This document shows, in pieces, positions 7,708 through 15,386 of a DNA stretch of 21,740 nt. The notes beneath the pieces are model-generated. The model made no database searches. It was not told where the DNA came from and saw only the letters and a list, made by a program, of their open reading frames with translations. The DNA is from Acidobacteriota bacterium (GTDB lineage Bacteria; Acidobacteriota; Terriglobia; Terriglobales; Acidobacteriaceae), in the NCBI GenBank assembly GCA_028873155.1, contig JAGWML010000023.1, positions 1-21,740 on the forward strand. The letters run 5' to 3'. Position numbers and translations under genes: made by a program. Every line of letters begins with the position of its first letter. Positions within the stretch are counted from its first letter, which is position 1.

Positions 7708-8766
7708 ATGATTCGAGTTGGCCTGGTGGCCTTTGGCATGGCGGGCCGTGTCTTTCACGGGCCGCTGATCTCTTCCGTCGATGGTCTGGAGCTTGCGGCA
7801 GTTGTTGAGCGCAGCTCTGATCATGCCGCGGCACGCTATCCAGGCATTCGCATCTATCGGGCGCTCGAAGAGTTGCTCGGCGACGCATCCATCGATCTGG
7901 TGGTCGTGGCCACACCGAGCGGCAGCCACTTTGACGTAGCGAAGCAGGTGATCGCGGCCGGCAAGCATCTGGTTGTCGACAAGCCAACAGCCGTGCGTTC
8001 GTCTGAGATCGCCGAGCTCATCCGGCTCTCAGGCGAGCGCCGCGTGCAGTTGATTCCGTTTCACAACCGCAGATGGGATGGCGATTTCCGGACGATTCAG
8101 AAGCTGCTGCAAGAAGGTGCGCTCGGGCGTCTGGTCTTCATGCAGTCCACCTTTGACCGCTGGAATCCGGGGCAGACACGCCGCCCCTGGAAGGACGATC
8201 CCGGACAGGGCGGAGGCATGCTGCTGGATCTGGGTACCCATGTGACTGATCAGATCCTCGCGCTTTTTGGAAGGCCAAAGGCCATCTGTGGCGAGGTGAG
8301 GCGGGAGCGCGACGGTGAAGGCGCAAACGATGCGTTCACCGCACGTCTGGATTACGAAGGACTGACCGTGGAGCTTGGAGCAAACTGCCTGTCCTCTCTC
8401 GCCCGCCCGCGCTATCACCTGCGTGGAACGCACGGCAATTACTGGAAGCACGGCGTCGATCCACAGGAGGCGGCACTGAATCAGGTCACACACATCGAGG
8501 CGGAGGACTGGGGCAAGGAGCCGGCCGCGGCCTGGGGAGCGCTGGCCGCCACAGCAGACGGTGGCATGGTGAGCCGACCTGTCGAACCAGTACCCGGAGA
8601 CTACCGGCTCTACTACGCGGGCGTTCGCGATGCCGTGCTGGGCCGCGCTCCCGCTCCCGTTTCAGCCCTTGATGCATGGCGCGTGGCGCGCATTCTGGAG
8701 TGGGTGGCGCAAAGTTCCGAAGAGCGCCGAACCATCGACTGCGACTGGAGCGATGAGCCGGCGTAA
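7708..8766 (+). CDS. Gfo/Idh/MocA family NAD(P)-dependent oxidoreductase
   Basis: A 352-residue dehydrogenase. It has an N-terminal Rossmann fold with the glycine-rich stretch GLVAFGMAGRVFHGPLI (5-21), and the family's catalytic-lysine motif in the form DKP (91-93, GKHLVVDKPTAV). A C-terminal sheet domain includes LDLGTHVTDQILALFG. The FGMAGRVFH and VVDKP forms are those of the YdgJ/IolW (YvaA) branch, which act on inositols or related sugars, but the substrate here is unknown. The start at 7708 is chosen because it begins MIRVGL; the frame is open further upstream only through unlikely sequence. It lies between the ABC genes and the rhamnose genes and could belong to either group. Confidence 0.9.
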   Translation: MIRVGLVAFGMAGRVFHGPLISSVDGLELAAVVERSSDHAAARYPGIRIYRALEELLGDASIDLVVVATPSGSHFDVAKQVIAAGKHLVVDKPTAVRSSEIAELIRLSGERRVQLIPFHNRRWDGDFRTIQKLLQEGALGRLVFMQSTFDRWNPGQTRRPWKDDPGQGGGMLLDLGTHVTDQILALFGRPKAICGEVRRERDGEGANDAFTARLDYEGLTVELGANCLSSLARPRYHLRGTHGNYWKHGVDPQEAALNQVTHIEAEDWGKEPAAAWGALAATADGGMVSRPVEPVPGDYRLYYAGVRDAVLGRAPAPVSALDAWRVARILEWVAQSSEERRTIDCDWSDEPA

Positions 8767-8953
8767 GCCTATGGTTCCATACCTGCGTCCAGCATTGCTC
8801 GCACCGAATTTCTTCACTGGGTACCGGGTTCTTCCACAATGAGTTGTCAACCGACCCGTGGTGCCCAGCGTCCAACGAAGGGGCCTGCACCGAACGAGAC
8901 CGAGCGAACCAAAGCCTTGAGCGTTTCGACTGAGTAGAAGGGTGTACAAAAAC

Positions 8954-8972
8954 CAAGTGGTTTGACCACTTG
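8954..8972. promoter_or_regulatory. 19-bp perfect palindrome with TGGT-N3-ACCA core, likely operator
   Basis: CAAGTGGT-TTG-ACCACTTG has 8-bp perfect arms around a 3-base centre. TGGT-N3-ACCA is the half-site layout recognised by FadR-subfamily GntR regulators (FadR, PdhR, LldR are examples). It overlaps the -35 element of the predicted rhaI promoter, which suits a repressor. No GntR gene is in the window. Confidence 0.55.
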
Positions 8973-8990
8973 AATGAAATGTCTTAAATT
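8962..8990 (+). promoter_or_regulatory. Putative sigma-70-type promoter for rhaI
   Basis: TTGACC (8962-8967), a 17-base spacer, and TAAATT (8985-8990). The predicted transcription start near 8997 would give an untranslated leader of about 225 bases before rhaI. The -35 element overlaps the palindrome at 8954-8972. Confidence 0.5.
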
Positions 8991-9003
8991 GCAATAGACA
9001 ATT
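8987..9003. promoter_or_regulatory. Inverted repeat AATTG-N7-CAATT at the predicted rhaI transcription start
   Basis: Perfect 5-bp arms with a 7-base spacer. On the minus strand it reads AATTGTCTATTGCAATT, which matches the inverted repeat before the regulator gene (10439-10455) at TT, CTATTG and AA in the same register. Its position over the transcription start fits repressor binding. The assignment is by comparison only. Confidence 0.4.
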
Positions 9004-9035
9004 CATCTCTCTATCGAATACGATACCGATTTCAT

Positions 9036-9052
9036 GTTGGGGAACCTCCAAC
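9036..9052 (+). other. Small hairpin in the rhaI leader
   Basis: GTTGGGG-AAC-CTCCAAC can form a 7-bp stem (one G-U pair) with a 3-base loop in the RNA. No T-run follows, so it is not an intrinsic terminator. It might affect leader stability or translation, or be incidental. Confidence 0.3.
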
Positions 9053-9222
9053 TTCGGCGGGTAGGAGTTTTATAGCTTGAATGTACACAGGTCACACCGG
9101 CGTGTTCTGAGCTTTGCCCCAGAAATCTGCGTGGCTTGTGCCTCCAGCGGATGAACTCATGCTTTTTATCTATGGCCCGATCAACAGACCCGATGGCACG
9201 AGCAGTGTGAAAGCAGGCTCAG

Positions 9223-10416
9223 ATGACACAGACAGATTCCGCAACGTTTGACCAGGCAGTGAAAGCGCTCGACAGCTTTCAGATCGAGATTCCTTCCTGG
9301 GGCTTCGCCAATACCGGGACCAGGTTTGGGAAGTATGTTCAGGATGCAGCGGCTTCCACGCTGGAAGAAAAATTCAGCGATGCAGCCGAAGTGATGCGGC
9401 TCACCGGATCGACTCCAACCCTGGCACTGCACGTTCTCTGGGATCTTCCGAATGGCGTGCGGGATGTCGCGCAGGTGCGGGAGATGGAGAGCCGTTACGG
9501 CATCCGTTCTGGATCCATCAACCCGAACCTCTTTCAGGATCAGGACTACAAATTCGGATCGCTGTGCAATCCTTCGACTGAAATCCGGCGCCGGGCCAAC
9601 CAGCACATGCTGGAGTCGATTGAGATTGCCACGCAGCTTGGCTCGCGCGACCTGTCACTCTGGCTGCCAGATGGCTCGAATTATCCTGGGACGCAGAGCA
9701 TTCGAAAGCGCATCGGCTGGCTCGAGGAGTCGCTCAGCATCGCGCATGCGCACCTTGCTCCGTACCAGCGCCTGCTGATCGAGTACAAGCCCTTCGAGCC
9801 TGCTTTCTATCACACCGACATTGCCGACTGGGGCATGTCCTCCCATCTCTCCCGCACGGCCGGTCCACAGGCCCGGGTGCTGGTGGACACGGGCCATCAC
9901 TACTCTTCGCAGAACATCGAGCAGATTGTTGCATGGCTTCTGCACACGGGTCTGCTGGGCGGGTTCCACTTCAATGACCGACGCTATGCCGACGATGACC
10001 TGACTCTCGGCTCCATTGATCCGTACCAGATCTTCCGCATCTTCCACGAGATCCTTTCCGCGCAGGAAGACGGTCTCAATCTGGACATCGCATTTATGGT
10101 GGACCAGAGCCACAACCTGAAGGGGAAGGTAGAAGCGACCGTGCAGACGGTCGTCACGGCGCAGGAACTGTGGCTCAAAGCCGCGCTGGTGGACCGCAAA
10201 AAACTGGCGCAGTTGCAGCAATCGTGCGACCTGGTGGCGGCGGAAGAGCTTTTCCGCGGCGCTTTCTGGAGCGATGTACGGCCCTTGACGCAGGCCTGGC
10301 GTGTGGCGCGCGGATTGCCCGCCAACCCCATTCAGGCCCTGCGCGACGGCGGATACGTGGAACGGGTTGCGCGGGAGCGTGCTGGACGACAGGCGCGAGT
10401 TGGCAGCTATGCGTAA
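9223..10416 (+). CDS. rhaI: L-rhamnose isomerase (Pseudomonas/Rhizobium/Gram-positive type)
   Basis: A 397-residue TIM-barrel sugar isomerase converting L-rhamnose to L-rhamnulose, the first step of the pathway. It is not the E. coli RhaA type but resembles the RhaI group. Metal-binding residues expected in this fold are visible in LIEYKPFEP (E187), VDTGHH (D222), GGFHFND (H249) and FMVDQSHN (D294, H297); PNLFQDQDYKFGS and the NDRRYADDDLTLGSIDP loop also look like this group. The ATG at 9223 is the first in frame, with only a weak AGCAGG upstream. The kinase and aldolase genes of the same pathway lie downstream, which strengthens the call. Transcription probably starts far upstream, near 8997. 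Confidence 0.9.
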   Translation: MTQTDSATFDQAVKALDSFQIEIPSWGFANTGTRFGKYVQDAAASTLEEKFSDAAEVMRLTGSTPTLALHVLWDLPNGVRDVAQVREMESRYGIRSGSINPNLFQDQDYKFGSLCNPSTEIRRRANQHMLESIEIATQLGSRDLSLWLPDGSNYPGTQSIRKRIGWLEESLSIAHAHLAPYQRLLIEYKPFEPAFYHTDIADWGMSSHLSRTAGPQARVLVDTGHHYSSQNIEQIVAWLLHTGLLGGFHFNDRRYADDDLTLGSIDPYQIFRIFHEILSAQEDGLNLDIAFMVDQSHNLKGKVEATVQTVVTAQELWLKAALVDRKKLAQLQQSCDLVAAEELFRGAFWSDVRPLTQAWRVARGLPANPIQALRDGGYVERVARERAGRQARVGSYA

Positions 10417-10438
10417 GGACGGAGTATTGTAGAATCAG

Positions 10439-10455
10439 GTTTCGCTATTGAAACG
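10439..10455. promoter_or_regulatory. Inverted repeat before the regulator gene, possible autoregulatory operator
   Basis: GTTTC-GCTATT-GAAAC (10439-10454) has perfect 5-bp arms. Read as a 17-mer it aligns with the repeat at 8987-9003 (minus strand), sharing TT, CTATTG and AA at identical spacing. A -10-like TAGAAT at 10430-10435 would put the transcription start inside this repeat, the same arrangement as at rhaI. No good -35 is seen. Confidence 0.4.
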
Positions 10456-10475
10456 AACGCGAAAGGGGCGCAAGC

Positions 10476-11585
10476 TTGCCGAAGGCGAAGATTAAGCGGC
10501 TCTACCTGATTCCCATTCTGTCCAAGGCTCTCGACGTTCTGGAACTGCTTGAGCAGCAGAATGCTCCCGTCACACTGGAAGATGTATTTCAGAAGACGCA
10601 CATTTCAAAGACAAGCGTCTATCGCATCCTAAAGACACTGGTGCATCGCGGCTACGTGGCGCAATCGCAGGATGGCCAGTATCGGCTTGTCTCGCGTCCG
10701 CGCCGATTGCGCTTTGGTTTTGCCATGCAGAGCGGTGAGATGCCGTTCTCAGTTGCCGTGGCACAAAGCCTGACAGAAGCCGCGGCAGCCGCCGGGGTTG
10801 AACTACAGGTGCTGGATAATCGCCAGGACCCGGATGCGGCGATTCAAAATGCGCATGAGTTCGTCCAGAAGCGAGTTGACCTGGTTCTTGAATTCCAGGT
10901 GGAAGAGCGCGTGGCTCCGCATGTGGCTCATATCCTCAAGAAGGCTGGAATTCCGCTGGTCGCGATCGATGTGCCGCACCCCAACGCGACATATTTCGGC
11001 GTCGATAACTTCGATGCGGGATTTGAAGCCGGATCGCTGCTCGGACACCATGCCCAGCGCAAGTGGAAGAGCAAGGTCGATTGGGTACTGGGGATCGGAT
11101 TTTCAGAGGCAGGGAGCTTCGTGGAAAGCCGCATCACTGGCGCATTTGAAGGAATCAGAGAACGGCTAAAGGATCTTCCCGCCGAGCGATTCATTCAGTT
11201 GGAAGGCCGCGGCATGCGCGAGCCCAGCCGCCGCGCCGTCAGCGAATTCCTGCGGGATCAGGTCAAAGGGCAACATATTCTCGTGGCTGCGGCAACCGAC
11301 TCAAGCGCCCTGGGCGTGCTGGACGCGGCCCGCCTGAGCGGACAGGAAGATGGCTTCGCCATCTTGGGCCAGGATTGCATTCCGGAGGTGCTGGACGAGT
11401 TGCGCAAGGATAAGAGCGCGATCATCGGGTCGGTTTCGCACAAGGCGGACACGTACGGTCCACGTCTGATTCAGCTCGGCATTGCGCTGATGCGCGGACA
11501 TACGGTTCCCCCGTATAACTATGTGCATCACCAGTTGGTGACTCCGCAAACACTGGCGGATGAGACCAACGGGAAAGCTTCGTAG
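10476..11585 (+). CDS. Transcriptional regulator: IclR-type winged HTH fused to a periplasmic-binding-protein-like sugar sensor
   Basis: A 369-residue protein. Residues about 10-72 look like an IclR-type winged helix-turn-helix (LSKALDVLELLEQ, then THISKTSVYRILKTLVHRGYVA). Residues about 88-355 resemble a type I periplasmic sugar-binding domain as in RbsB or the LacI effector domain: FSVAVAQSLTEAAAAAGVELQV, PDAAIQNAHEFVQKRVDLVLEF, IPLVAIDVPHPNATYFGVDN, and VAAATDSSALGVLDAARLSGQ. No signal peptide is present, so it is cytoplasmic. IclR proteins normally carry a different effector domain, so the pairing is unusual. The TTG start is supported by AAAGGGG (10462-10468) seven bases upstream. Lying between rhaI and the aldolase gene, it probably senses rhamnose or a derivative and controls this cluster (inference). 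Confidence 0.85.
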   Translation: MPKAKIKRLYLIPILSKALDVLELLEQQNAPVTLEDVFQKTHISKTSVYRILKTLVHRGYVAQSQDGQYRLVSRPRRLRFGFAMQSGEMPFSVAVAQSLTEAAAAAGVELQVLDNRQDPDAAIQNAHEFVQKRVDLVLEFQVEERVAPHVAHILKKAGIPLVAIDVPHPNATYFGVDNFDAGFEAGSLLGHHAQRKWKSKVDWVLGIGFSEAGSFVESRITGAFEGIRERLKDLPAERFIQLEGRGMREPSRRAVSEFLRDQVKGQHILVAAATDSSALGVLDAARLSGQEDGFAILGQDCIPEVLDELRKDKSAIIGSVSHKADTYGPRLIQLGIALMRGHTVPPYNYVHHQLVTPQTLADETNGKAS

Positions 11586-11646
11586 ACGGGTCGGCAATCG
11601 ACGACGAATGTTGCGTAGCTATGCTCTTAAATTCAAATAAGAAAAA

Positions 11647-11676
11647 CTGTTCCTATTGGTTCGGTTCTGGTATGCT
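11647..11676 (+). promoter_or_regulatory. Putative extended -10 promoter and weak operator-like match before the aldolase gene
   Basis: TGGTATGCT (11668-11676) is an extended -10 element; the -35 position is poor (TGTTCC, 17 bases upstream). CTATTG at 11653-11658 repeats the core of the two inverted repeats at 8987 and 10439, but its flanks match weakly and do not form an inverted repeat. Expected transcription start is about 30 bases before the ATG at 11715. Confidence 0.3.
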
Positions 11677-11714
11677 TCTTTCTGGCTCTTTGACTTCACC
11701 TTGTGGTGGTGTGT

Positions 11715-13934
11715 ATGACGCAGGCAACCCTTGCTTCCCCTTCTCTCCAATTCCTCGATGACCGCTGGGATCCGGCTGTGGCCGCAACGCTCGATGAACC
11801 CGAGTTGCTTCGCTACCGCTCCAACCTGCTCGGCTCCGACCTGCGCATTACGAACTTTGCCGGCGGCAACACGAGTTCCAAGATTGTTGAAGTGGACCCA
11901 CTGACCGGCGAAAAGGTTGAGGTGTTGTGGGTCAAAGGCTCCGGCGGCGACCTGGGCAGCATGAAGCGCACGGGCTTTGCCACCCTCTACCAGGAGAAGC
12001 TGCTGGCGCTGGAGCGCAGCTATAAAGGCGTCGACACGGAAGATGACATGGTGGCAATGTACCCGCTTTGCACCTTCCGCAACAATCCAGTTGCCGCTTC
12101 AATTGACACGCCGCTGCATGGATTTCTTCCCTTCCCCCACGTGGACCATCTGCATCCCGACTGGGGTATTGCGCTCGCAGCTTCAGCCAATGGCAAGCAG
12201 AAGATGGATGAGTTCAACCGCGAGTTTGGGCATGCGCTCGTGTGGGTACCGTGGCAGCGCCCCGGCTTCGAGCTCGCCATGATGCTGAAGCGCGCCATCG
12301 CTGACAATCCCGGATGCGACGGAATCGTGCTCGGCGGACATGGACTCTTCACCTGGGGACAGACGCAGCGCGAGTGCTATGTGAACACGCTAACGGTCAT
12401 CGACCAGATCGGTCAGTTCATCGCGCGTCACGGCAAGGCCAAGGGCTCTGTGCGCTTCGGCGGCGAATCCGTGCATGCTCGGGCCAATCGAAGCGAACTC
12501 GCGGTCCAGATTGCACCGTATCTGCGCGGCCGCGTGAGCGCACAGAATCGCTGGATTGCCAGCTTCAGCGATGCGCCGGATGTGCTTCAGTTTGCCAACT
12601 CCAAGCACGCGAAGGACCTCGCATTTCTTGGCACAAGCTGCCCGGACCATTTCATCCGCACCAAGATCCGGCCGCTGTTTGTGCCATGGGCGGCAGATTC
12701 GAGCGTGGACGCGCTGAAGAAACAGATTGACACCTCGCTTGCGGAGTATCGCGAGCAGTACCGCGCCTACTATCACGGCTTTGCCACGCCCGACTCCCCT
12801 GCCCTGCGTGACGCCAGCCCAACCGTAGTACTGATTCAGGGACTGGGCATGTTCAGCTTTGGCAAGAACAAGACGGAAGCGCGCATCACCGGCGAGTTCT
12901 ATACCAACGCGATTCACGTGATGGAAGGTGCAAGCCTGCTGGCTGAGGGTGAAGTGAAGGGGCCTGTGCCGCAGTGCGGTGAAGGAACGGACCCGGCAAG
13001 CTTCAAAGTCTTCACTAACTACGTCGCTCTGCCCGCCTTAGAAGCATTCAAGATTGAGTACTGGGCGCTGGAAGAGGCCAAACTGCGCCGCCAGCCGCCG
13101 GAGAAGGAACTGAGCCGGAGGGTTGTGCTCGTGGTCGGCGGAGGCAGTGGCATCGGACGCGAAGTGGCGCGTCTGGCAGCAGAGCGCGGCGCGCACGTGG
13201 TGGTTGCCGACCGCGACGAGGCCGGCGCAAAACGCGTGGCCGACGAACTGAAAAGTGTCACGTCGAAGGAGTTTGTCGCCGTTACGCCGGTGGATATTCG
13301 CAATCGCGAAGCCATCGACAAAGCAATCAAGGCTGCAGTTGCCGCCTTTGGAGGCGTGGACATCCTCATCAACACGGCAGCGATGTTCCCGTCGTCGCCC
13401 GATGGCGTCATCAGCGATGCCATGTGGGCCACAACGCTCGACATCAATGTGACGGCCAACTATCTACTCGCCGATGAGGCTGCCAGGACATTCAATGATC
13501 AGGCGCTCGACGCCGCAATCGTGCTCACCAGCTCGGCCAACGCGGTGGTATCGAAGCGCGGCAGTGAAGCGTACGACGTGAGTAAGGCAGCGCTGTCGCA
13601 TCTGGTGCGCGAACTGGCTGTGGGCCTGTCGCCGCGTGTCCGCGTGAATGGCATCAGTCCTGCAACGGTGGTCAAAGGTTCCACGATGTTCCCTCGCGAC
13701 CGCGTGCGCGCTTCGCTGACGAAGTATGGTATCGCATTTGAAGATTCAATGAGCGATGAGGACCTGCGCGGTCTGCTGGCAACGTTCTATGCCAAGCGCA
13801 CGCTCACGCATCAGCCAATCGATCCGGCCGATTGCGCGGAGGCGATCCTCTTTCTCGCCAGTCCCCGCTCGCGCTGCACATCGGGCCATCTGATTCCGGT
13901 GGACGGCGGACTGACCGAGGCCTTCCTGCGGTGA
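11715..13934 (+). CDS. rhaD: Bifunctional rhamnulose-1-phosphate aldolase / short-chain dehydrogenase
   Basis: A 739-residue two-domain enzyme. The N-terminal part (about 30-430) is a class II aldolase/adducin-type domain with FAGGNTSSK (48-56), WVKGSGGDLG (72-81), the zinc-ligand-like PHVDHLHPD (H142, H145, H147) and a later GGHGLFTWG. It would split L-rhamnulose 1-phosphate into dihydroxyacetone phosphate and L-lactaldehyde. The C-terminal part (about 468-739) is a short-chain dehydrogenase with GGGSGIG (475-481), INTAAM, a catalytic SS, Y620-x3-K624 (YDVSK) and the PVDGGLTEAFLR end; it could oxidise or reduce the lactaldehyde. This fusion is known in several bacteria (for example Bacillus YuxG). 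The ATG at 11715 is preferred to a GTG at 11703. Its stop overlaps the kinase start by 4 bases. Confidence 0.93.
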   Translation: MTQATLASPSLQFLDDRWDPAVAATLDEPELLRYRSNLLGSDLRITNFAGGNTSSKIVEVDPLTGEKVEVLWVKGSGGDLGSMKRTGFATLYQEKLLALERSYKGVDTEDDMVAMYPLCTFRNNPVAASIDTPLHGFLPFPHVDHLHPDWGIALAASANGKQKMDEFNREFGHALVWVPWQRPGFELAMMLKRAIADNPGCDGIVLGGHGLFTWGQTQRECYVNTLTVIDQIGQFIARHGKAKGSVRFGGESVHARANRSELAVQIAPYLRGRVSAQNRWIASFSDAPDVLQFANSKHAKDLAFLGTSCPDHFIRTKIRPLFVPWAADSSVDALKKQIDTSLAEYREQYRAYYHGFATPDSPALRDASPTVVLIQGLGMFSFGKNKTEARITGEFYTNAIHVMEGASLLAEGEVKGPVPQCGEGTDPASFKVFTNYVALPALEAFKIEYWALEEAKLRRQPPEKELSRRVVLVVGGGSGIGREVARLAAERGAHVVVADRDEAGAKRVADELKSVTSKEFVAVTPVDIRNREAIDKAIKAAVAAFGGVDILINTAAMFPSSPDGVISDAMWATTLDINVTANYLLADEAARTFNDQALDAAIVLTSSANAVVSKRGSEAYDVSKAALSHLVRELAVGLSPRVRVNGISPATVVKGSTMFPRDRVRASLTKYGIAFEDSMSDEDLRGLLATFYAKRTLTHQPIDPADCAEAILFLASPRSRCTSGHLIPVDGGLTEAFLR

Positions 13935-15379
13935 GTGGGCCTGCAGCAAGTACGGAGGCGAGCGACAAACGAGCGCGCGTCGCCATTGATCTGGGTGCGG
14001 AGAGCTGCAGGGTTTCGCTGCTCAGATGGATCGCCGGGAAGCCACAGATCGAGCTGGTGCACCGGATGCCGAACGGTCCGGTGCATGATGGCCAATCCCT
14101 CCACTGGCCGCTGAGCCGCATTCTGGCCGGACTCGACGAAGGTCTGCGCAAAGCGGCAGAAGCCGCGCCGGATGGGATCGCTTCGATTGGCGTGGATGGT
14201 TGGGCCGTGGATTACGTGCGGCTCGGCGCAGACGGCAAGCCGCTTGGTGAACCGTTCTGCTATCGCGATGAGCGCACGGTGGCGACGAAGCAGCACGCCG
14301 ACAAGATCATTTCGCCGGAAGCACTTTTTGCGCGAACCGGCGCACAGCCGCTGCGCATCAACTCTCTGTATCAACTGCTGGCCGATACGGATACACATGC
14401 GCCGTGGGTTTGCCTGCCCGAATATATTCTGCACTGGCTGGGCGGCCGCCGTGTGGCGGAGTATACCAACGCCACGCATACCGGATTGATTGACCCTGCG
14501 ACGGGTGACTGGGCAGAGGATCTCTTCCGCACGCTCGGCATTCCGCGCGAAGCAGCCCCGCCCGTTGTGCCGGCTGGCGCGACACTCGGCCGCGTGCAGG
14601 GACCGCTCAGCCGCCTCGCGGCTTTCAGCGATTGCACGCTGATTGCGCCTGCGTGCCACGACACAGCCTCTGCCATCGCAGGGATTCCAACTGCGCTCGC
14701 TACGGGCGCGTATATCGCTTCCGGCACATGGTCACTGGTCGGAACGTTGATTCCGAAGCCCATCACGCAAACCGAAGCGATGCAGGCACGGTACACCAAC
14801 CAGGGGGCAGCCGGTGGCGGATTCTGTTTTCACACAAACGTCAACGGCATGTGGCTCATCAAACAGTGCATGGATGGGTGGGCCGCCGAAGGAAGACCGT
14901 GGCAGATTGAAGAACTGGTGCGGCAGGCAACGGAGCGAAAGGCCCCTGCAACCATCAACGTGGATGCGGAGTCGCTGCTGCTCGATGGCGAGATGCCTGC
15001 GCGCATCAATGCGGAGCTGACTTCCACTGGACATGCGGCCATTCCCGACATAGCAGGCAACGAGCCGCTGTTTGCGCGCATTATCTTCGAGAGCCTGGCT
15101 GCGCGATACGCGAGTGCGCTCGACCAACTGCAACAGATGCTGGGCCGCAGGCTCGACCGGATTCATGTGCTCGGAGGCGGAAGCCGGAACAAGTTGCTGC
15201 TGGACCTGACGGCGCAGCGCACGGGCATGGCGGTCGAAGCAGGCGAAGCGGAGAGCTCGACGATTGGCAACTTCGCTGTGCAACTGGCGTCAGCGCACGG
15301 AGCAGGTCAACGGCTGACGACAGAATCTGTGCGGCACTGGGCCGCTGTGCTGTGTTCCGCAGGTTCAGCAAAGGCCTGA
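13931..15379 (+). CDS. rhaB: Rhamnulokinase (FGGY family)
   Basis: A 482-residue FGGY carbohydrate kinase that phosphorylates L-rhamnulose at O-1. Visible: phosphate-binding motif AIDLGAESCRVSLLRW (18-33), SIGVDGWAVDYVRLGADG, HDTASAI with the likely catalytic D244, SGTWSLVGTLIPKP, and the C-terminal nucleotide-binding VLGGGSRNKLLLDLTAQ (GGGS at 415-418), all close to known rhamnulokinases. The GTG at 13931 is chosen because it overlaps the aldolase stop as GTGA and begins just before the kinase domain; an upstream open stretch inside the aldolase gene is not needed. It is the last gene of the rhamnose cluster and converges with hpnE, only 7 bp away. Confidence 0.94.
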   Translation: MSGPAASTEASDKRARVAIDLGAESCRVSLLRWIAGKPQIELVHRMPNGPVHDGQSLHWPLSRILAGLDEGLRKAAEAAPDGIASIGVDGWAVDYVRLGADGKPLGEPFCYRDERTVATKQHADKIISPEALFARTGAQPLRINSLYQLLADTDTHAPWVCLPEYILHWLGGRRVAEYTNATHTGLIDPATGDWAEDLFRTLGIPREAAPPVVPAGATLGRVQGPLSRLAAFSDCTLIAPACHDTASAIAGIPTALATGAYIASGTWSLVGTLIPKPITQTEAMQARYTNQGAAGGGFCFHTNVNGMWLIKQCMDGWAAEGRPWQIEELVRQATERKAPATINVDAESLLLDGEMPARINAELTSTGHAAIPDIAGNEPLFARIIFESLAARYASALDQLQQMLGRRLDRIHVLGGGSRNKLLLDLTAQRTGMAVEAGEAESSTIGNFAVQLASAHGAGQRLTTESVRHWAAVLCSAGSAKA

Positions 15380-15386
15380 TGGGTCG

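Larger units (their letters stand above)
8767..9222. other. 456-bp intergenic region upstream of rhaI
   Basis: This is the longest gene-free stretch in the window and is visibly more AT-rich in its middle (about 8940-9090) than the flanking genes. It holds a 19-bp palindrome, a promoter-like pair, a second inverted repeat at the predicted transcription start and a small hairpin, each listed separately. I found no convincing small gene: a 13-codon frame from ATG 9034 lacks a ribosome-binding site. Confidence 0.7.

Noticed and set aside
9034..9075. A 13-codon leader peptide in the rhaI leader
   Set aside because: No ribosome-binding sequence, no informative codon run, and no overlap with a terminator-like structure.
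13832..13930. A 33-codon N-terminal extension of rhamnulokinase
   Set aside because: It lies wholly within the dehydrogenase end of the aldolase gene, and the GTG at 13931 overlapping the stop gives a normal kinase N terminus.
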